From an uncultured Eubacterium sp. (lineage in GTDB: Bacteria > Bacillota > Clostridia > Lachnospirales > Lachnospiraceae), in assembly GCA_910584345.1 (NCBI GenBank), contig CAJTZX010000092.1, positions 1 through 5,394 on the forward strand: a DNA stretch of 5,394 bases. The letters run 5' to 3'. The notes under the pieces are model-generated. The model was given only the letters and a program-made list of their open reading frames with translations. It was not told where the DNA came from and ran no database searches. Shown here in pieces: positions 5,216 through 5,394 of the stretch (positions within the stretch are counted from its first letter, which is position 1; every line of letters starts with the position of its first letter). The position numbers and the translations under genes were made by a program.

Positions 5216-5247
5216 GAATAAAAAAAGCCCTGTATCAACAAGGCTTT
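5216..5247 (-). terminator. Intrinsic terminator of the tRNA-Gln/tRNA-Lys unit
   Basis: On the minus strand, AAAGCCTTG pairs with CAGGGCTTT (5224-5247, one G-U pair) around a 6-nt loop and runs into TTTTATT. It starts 6 nt after the 3' end of tRNA-Lys and therefore ends the tRNA transcript just before the ATPase-operon promoter. Confidence 0.9.
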
Positions 5248-5252
5248 CTACA

Positions 5253-5325
5253 TGAGACACGGGGGGCTCGAACCCCCGACAACTTGATTAAAAGTCAAGT
5301 GCTCTACCACCTGAGCTAGTGTCCC
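5253..5325 (-). tRNA. tRNA-Lys (anticodon UUU)
   Basis: A complete 73-nt tRNA. Acceptor GGGACAC (5319-5325) pairs with GTGTCTC (5254-5260) with one G-U pair, and the discriminator is A. The D arm has GCTC/GAGC. The anticodon stem CTTGA/TCAAG encloses loop CTTTTAA with anticodon TTT (5290-5292). The T arm is GGGGG-TTCGAGC-CCCCC. No CCA is encoded, so it must be added after transcription. Confidence 0.97.
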
Positions 5326-5342
5326 ATAGAAATAACAGAAAA

Positions 5343-5394
5343 CTGGGCTAACTGGATTCGAACCAGCGAATGCAGGAGTCAAAGTCCTGTGCCT
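5343..5394 (-). tRNA. tRNA-Gln (anticodon UUG), 3' part only
   Basis: The 3' acceptor strand TAGCCCA with discriminator G (5343-5350) fits tRNA-Gln, which normally has a weak U1-A72 pair. The T arm is GCTGG-TTCGAAT-CCAGT. The anticodon stem CAGGA/TCCTG encloses loop CTTTGAC with anticodon TTG (5380-5382). The D arm and 5' acceptor strand lie beyond the window. It is 17 nt from tRNA-Lys, with no signal between them, so the two are probably cotranscribed. Confidence 0.93.

Noticed and set aside
4968..5255. Plus-strand frame of 95 codons opposite the ATPase start and promoter
   Set aside because: Antisense to a well-supported gene and its promoter, without an SD.

Overview
The window looks like a chromosomal segment of a Gram-positive gut anaerobe of the Clostridia, most likely family Lachnospiraceae. 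This is inferred from the style of the MATE transporter, from a small Cys-rich protein that resembles the family annotated as DUF6472, from strong SD-led tightly packed genes, and from tRNAs without an encoded CCA. All recognisable genes are on the minus strand, so the window is transcribed from right to left. I ran no database search; family names rest on recognised motifs.

Right edge (5216-5394): the 3' part of tRNA-Gln(UUG) and a complete tRNA-Lys(UUU), closed by a strong intrinsic terminator. Left edge (1-143): the 5' part of tRNA-Leu(UAG) with its own near-consensus promoter and a hairpin-forming leader. The protein genes therefore sit between two tRNA loci.

Module A (3074-5194) is the most interesting part. 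It is a three-gene operon with overlapping genes, a clear promoter (TTGCCA-17-TAAAAT) and a strong terminator. It encodes a 385-aa GHKL/HATPase-fold protein, a ~102-aa STAS-like (DUF4325-type) protein, and a 169-aa protein with one N-terminal membrane helix. The ATPase plus STAS-like pairing recalls partner-switching regulators (RsbW/RsbV, SpoIIAB/SpoIIAA). The third, membrane-anchored gene suggests a self-contained sensing or effector system, possibly accessory or defence-related; that function is inference. The ATPase has intact N and G2 boxes but a degenerate G1 box.

Intergenic block (2472-3073): about 600 bp without a convincing gene. It has a pair of 23-bp imperfect direct repeats exactly 550 bp apart and an unusual density of perfect inverted repeats. 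Several of these interleave, so they are pseudoknot-like or mutually exclusive. It may be a dispersed intergenic repeat or a structured RNA locus.

Module B (179-2471) is a second three-gene operon with a near-perfect promoter (TTGACA-17-TAAAAT). It encodes a 217-aa protein of unknown function with a possible helix-turn-helix segment, a 67-aa Cys-rich protein, and a 453-aa MATE-family efflux transporter. The -35 box of this promoter contains the TTG that a naive ORF call would use as start codon, so the first gene almost certainly starts downstream at 2405.
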